Positions 62,478-64,000 of a stretch of DNA of 64,000 nt are shown in pieces (position 1 is the first letter of the stretch; each line of letters starts with the position of its first letter). Location of the stretch: the NCBI RefSeq assembly GCF_038039215.1, contig NZ_JBBPCL010000001.1, forward strand, positions 3,720,001 through 3,784,000, given 5' to 3'. Source of the stretch: Pseudonocardia sp. T1-2H. Its GTDB lineage: Bacteria > Actinomycetota > Actinomycetes > Mycobacteriales > Pseudonocardiaceae. Made by a program: the position numbers and the translations under genes. Under the pieces are notes generated by a model. It searched no databases. It was not told the origin of the DNA and was given only the letters and a program-made list of their open reading frames with translations.

Positions 62478-63985
62478 GTGCCCTCCCCACGACCGACGCC
62501 GACGCCCCGGTCGCGAAGCGCCTGTCCACCCTCGATCGCTTCCTGCCGGTCTGGATCATCGCCGCGATGGTCGTCGGGCTGCTCGCCGGGCGGCTGATCC
62601 CCGGCCTCGGCGGCGCGCTCGACGCCATCGCAGTCGACGGAGTGTCGCTCCCGATCGCGCTCGGCCTGCTGATCATGATGTACCCGGTGCTGGCGAAGGT
62701 CCGCTACGACCGCCTCGGCACCGTCACCGGCGACCGCCGCCTGCTGATCAGCTCACTCGTCCTGAACTGGGTCTTCGGCCCGCTGCTCATGTTCGCCCTG
62801 GCCTGGCTGCTGCTGCCGGCCCTGCCCGAGTACCGCACCGGGCTGATCATCGTCGGTCTCGCCCGCTGCATCGCCATGGTCGTCATCTGGAACGACCTCG
62901 CCTGCGGCGACCGCGAGGCCGCCGCCGTGCTCGTCGCGATCAACTCGGTGTTCCAGGTGATCGCGTTCGCCGCCCTGGGCTGGTTCTACCTGTCCGTGCT
63001 GCCCGGCCGGCTCGGGCTCCCGCAGGCCGACCTCGACGTGTCTCCTTGGCAGATCGCCGGGTCCGTACTGATCTTCCTGGGTGTCCCGCTCGTCGCCGGC
63101 TACCTCACCCGACACTTCGGGGAGAAGGCCAAGGGCCGCGCCTGGTACGAGGAGAAGCTCATCCCGCGCGTCGGGCCGTTCGCCCTCTACGGACTGCTGT
63201 TCACGATCGTCGTCCTGTTCGCGCTGCAGGGCGACGCCATCACCTCCCGGCCCCTGGACGTCGCCCGCATCGCCCTCCCGCTGCTGGCCTACTTCGCGAT
63301 CATGTGGTTCGGCTCGCTCGCCCTGGCCAAGGCGATCGGCCTGGGCTACGAGCGGTCCGCGACGCTGGCGTTCACCGCCGCGGGCAACAACTTCGAGCTC
63401 GCCATCGCCGTCGCGATCGCCACCTTCGGCGTCACCTCCGGGCAGGCCCTCGCCGGGGTCGTCGGCCCGCTGATCGAGGTCCCGGTCCTCGTCGCGCTGG
63501 TCTACGTCTCCCTCGCCGCCCGGCGCCGCTGGACGTCGAGCCCGGGCCGGCCCGATCTCGAGGAGCTTCTCGTGAAGAACATCCCCGAGGTGCTGTTCGT
63601 CTGTGTGCACAACGCCGGACGCTCCCAGATGGCCGCCGCTCTGCTCCACCACCACGCCCGGGGTTCGGTCGCCGTCCGCTCCGCCGGCTCCGCACCCGCC
63701 GACACCGTCAACCCCGCCGTCCGCGAGGTCATGGCCGAGATCGGGCTCGACCTGTCCCAGGAGTTCCCCAAGCCGCTGACCGAAGATGCCGTCCGCGCGG
63801 CCGACGTCGTGATCACCATGGGCTGCGGCGACGCCTGCCCCGTCTACCCCGGCAAGCGCTACCTCGACTGGGAGCTCACCGACCCCGCCGGCAGGACCGC
63901 CGCCGAGATCCGGCCCATCCGTGACGACATCGAGACCCGCGTGAAGGCGCTCATCGCCGAGCTGACCGGGCCCGCGAACGGGTGA
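62474..63985 (+). CDS. Acr3 arsenite permease fused to ArsC arsenate reductase
   Basis: A 503-residue fusion. Residues ~20-355 are an Acr3 exporter with ten helices and the conserved GLARCIAMVVIWNDLACGD (arsenite-thiol Cys) and FTAAGNNFELAIAVAI. Residues ~368-500 are a LMW-phosphatase-type arsenate reductase: P-loop Cys377-x5-Arg383 (VCVHNAGRS) and resolving Cys451 and Cys455 in TMGCGDACP. Arsenate is thus reduced and the arsenite exported by one chain, as in the M. tuberculosis ArsC fusion. Stop at 63985; the last 15 bases of the window hold no more genes. Confidence 0.94.
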   Translation: MSALPTTDADAPVAKRLSTLDRFLPVWIIAAMVVGLLAGRLIPGLGGALDAIAVDGVSLPIALGLLIMMYPVLAKVRYDRLGTVTGDRRLLISSLVLNWVFGPLLMFALAWLLLPALPEYRTGLIIVGLARCIAMVVIWNDLACGDREAAAVLVAINSVFQVIAFAALGWFYLSVLPGRLGLPQADLDVSPWQIAGSVLIFLGVPLVAGYLTRHFGEKAKGRAWYEEKLIPRVGPFALYGLLFTIVVLFALQGDAITSRPLDVARIALPLLAYFAIMWFGSLALAKAIGLGYERSATLAFTAAGNNFELAIAVAIATFGVTSGQALAGVVGPLIEVPVLVALVYVSLAARRRWTSSPGRPDLEELLVKNIPEVLFVCVHNAGRSQMAAALLHHHARGSVAVRSAGSAPADTVNPAVREVMAEIGLDLSQEFPKPLTEDAVRAADVVITMGCGDACPVYPGKRYLDWELTDPAGRTAAEIRPIRDDIETRVKALIAELTGPANG

Positions 63986-64000
63986 CGGCCTCGCCTCGGG

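Overview
The window is high-GC actinobacterial DNA. Many genes start with GTG, genes overlap in the TGATG/ATGA manner, and it carries a PdtaR-type ANTAR regulator, ClpC, a LytR-CpsA-Psr protein, P450-ferredoxin and an actinomycete integrative and conjugative element (AICE). Pseudonocardiales would fit, but nothing here fixes the genus.

Layout. (1) 1-2929: core genes on the minus strand: a branched-chain amino acid ABC importer (livK, partial livH) and an ANTAR response regulator. (2) 3057-3130: a tRNA with a CAA anticodon. Its 3' 43 bp are repeated at 18160-18202, which bounds a ~15.1 kb AICE. Inside are integrase, excisionase, a RepA-like ATPase plus primase-polymerase, a TraB/FtsK-type translocase with Spd-like membrane proteins, a short GntR repressor beside a perfect palindrome, an HTH/PLD-like protein with Nudix and HD enzymes, and cargo (HicB-like, PAS, collagen-like and small membrane proteins). 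(3) 18203-41700: an accretion-like zone with a probable scar of a second related element, UspA, two crcB genes, formamidase, IS5 and IS3 remnants, an isolated ctaD with ctaG, a broken metalloprotease with its inhibitor, a frameshifted patatin, asnB, ferredoxin-P450-TetR, LCP protein, an APC permease, a phenol-hydroxylase-like flavoprotein and two truncated genes. (4) 41726-48480: acyltransferase/SGNH protein, clpC, nitroreductase, DUF6092. (5) 48601-56607: a nuo-like operon (A, a NuoB/NuoD-like fusion, H, J, K, L, M, N) with no NADH-dehydrogenase module and no NuoI; a CsoR-like palindrome lies just upstream of nuoA. (6) 56770-59610: csoR-copA copper module. (7) 59713-63985: arsenic island: ArsR-GNAT (ArsN1-like) fusion divergent from a flavoprotein, arsR and an Acr3-ArsC fusion.

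Three themes link the genes. The AICE has the three AICE modules (integration, replication, dsDNA transfer) plus a regulatory cassette. The right third is a metal-resistance region where copper control may reach a peripheral-arm-less complex-I-like operon. Several otherwise well-preserved genes (int, patatin, tetR, phenol-hydroxylase-like, nuoH) are each broken by single-base indels, mostly in or beside G/C runs, so sequence error has to be considered before calling them pseudogenes.
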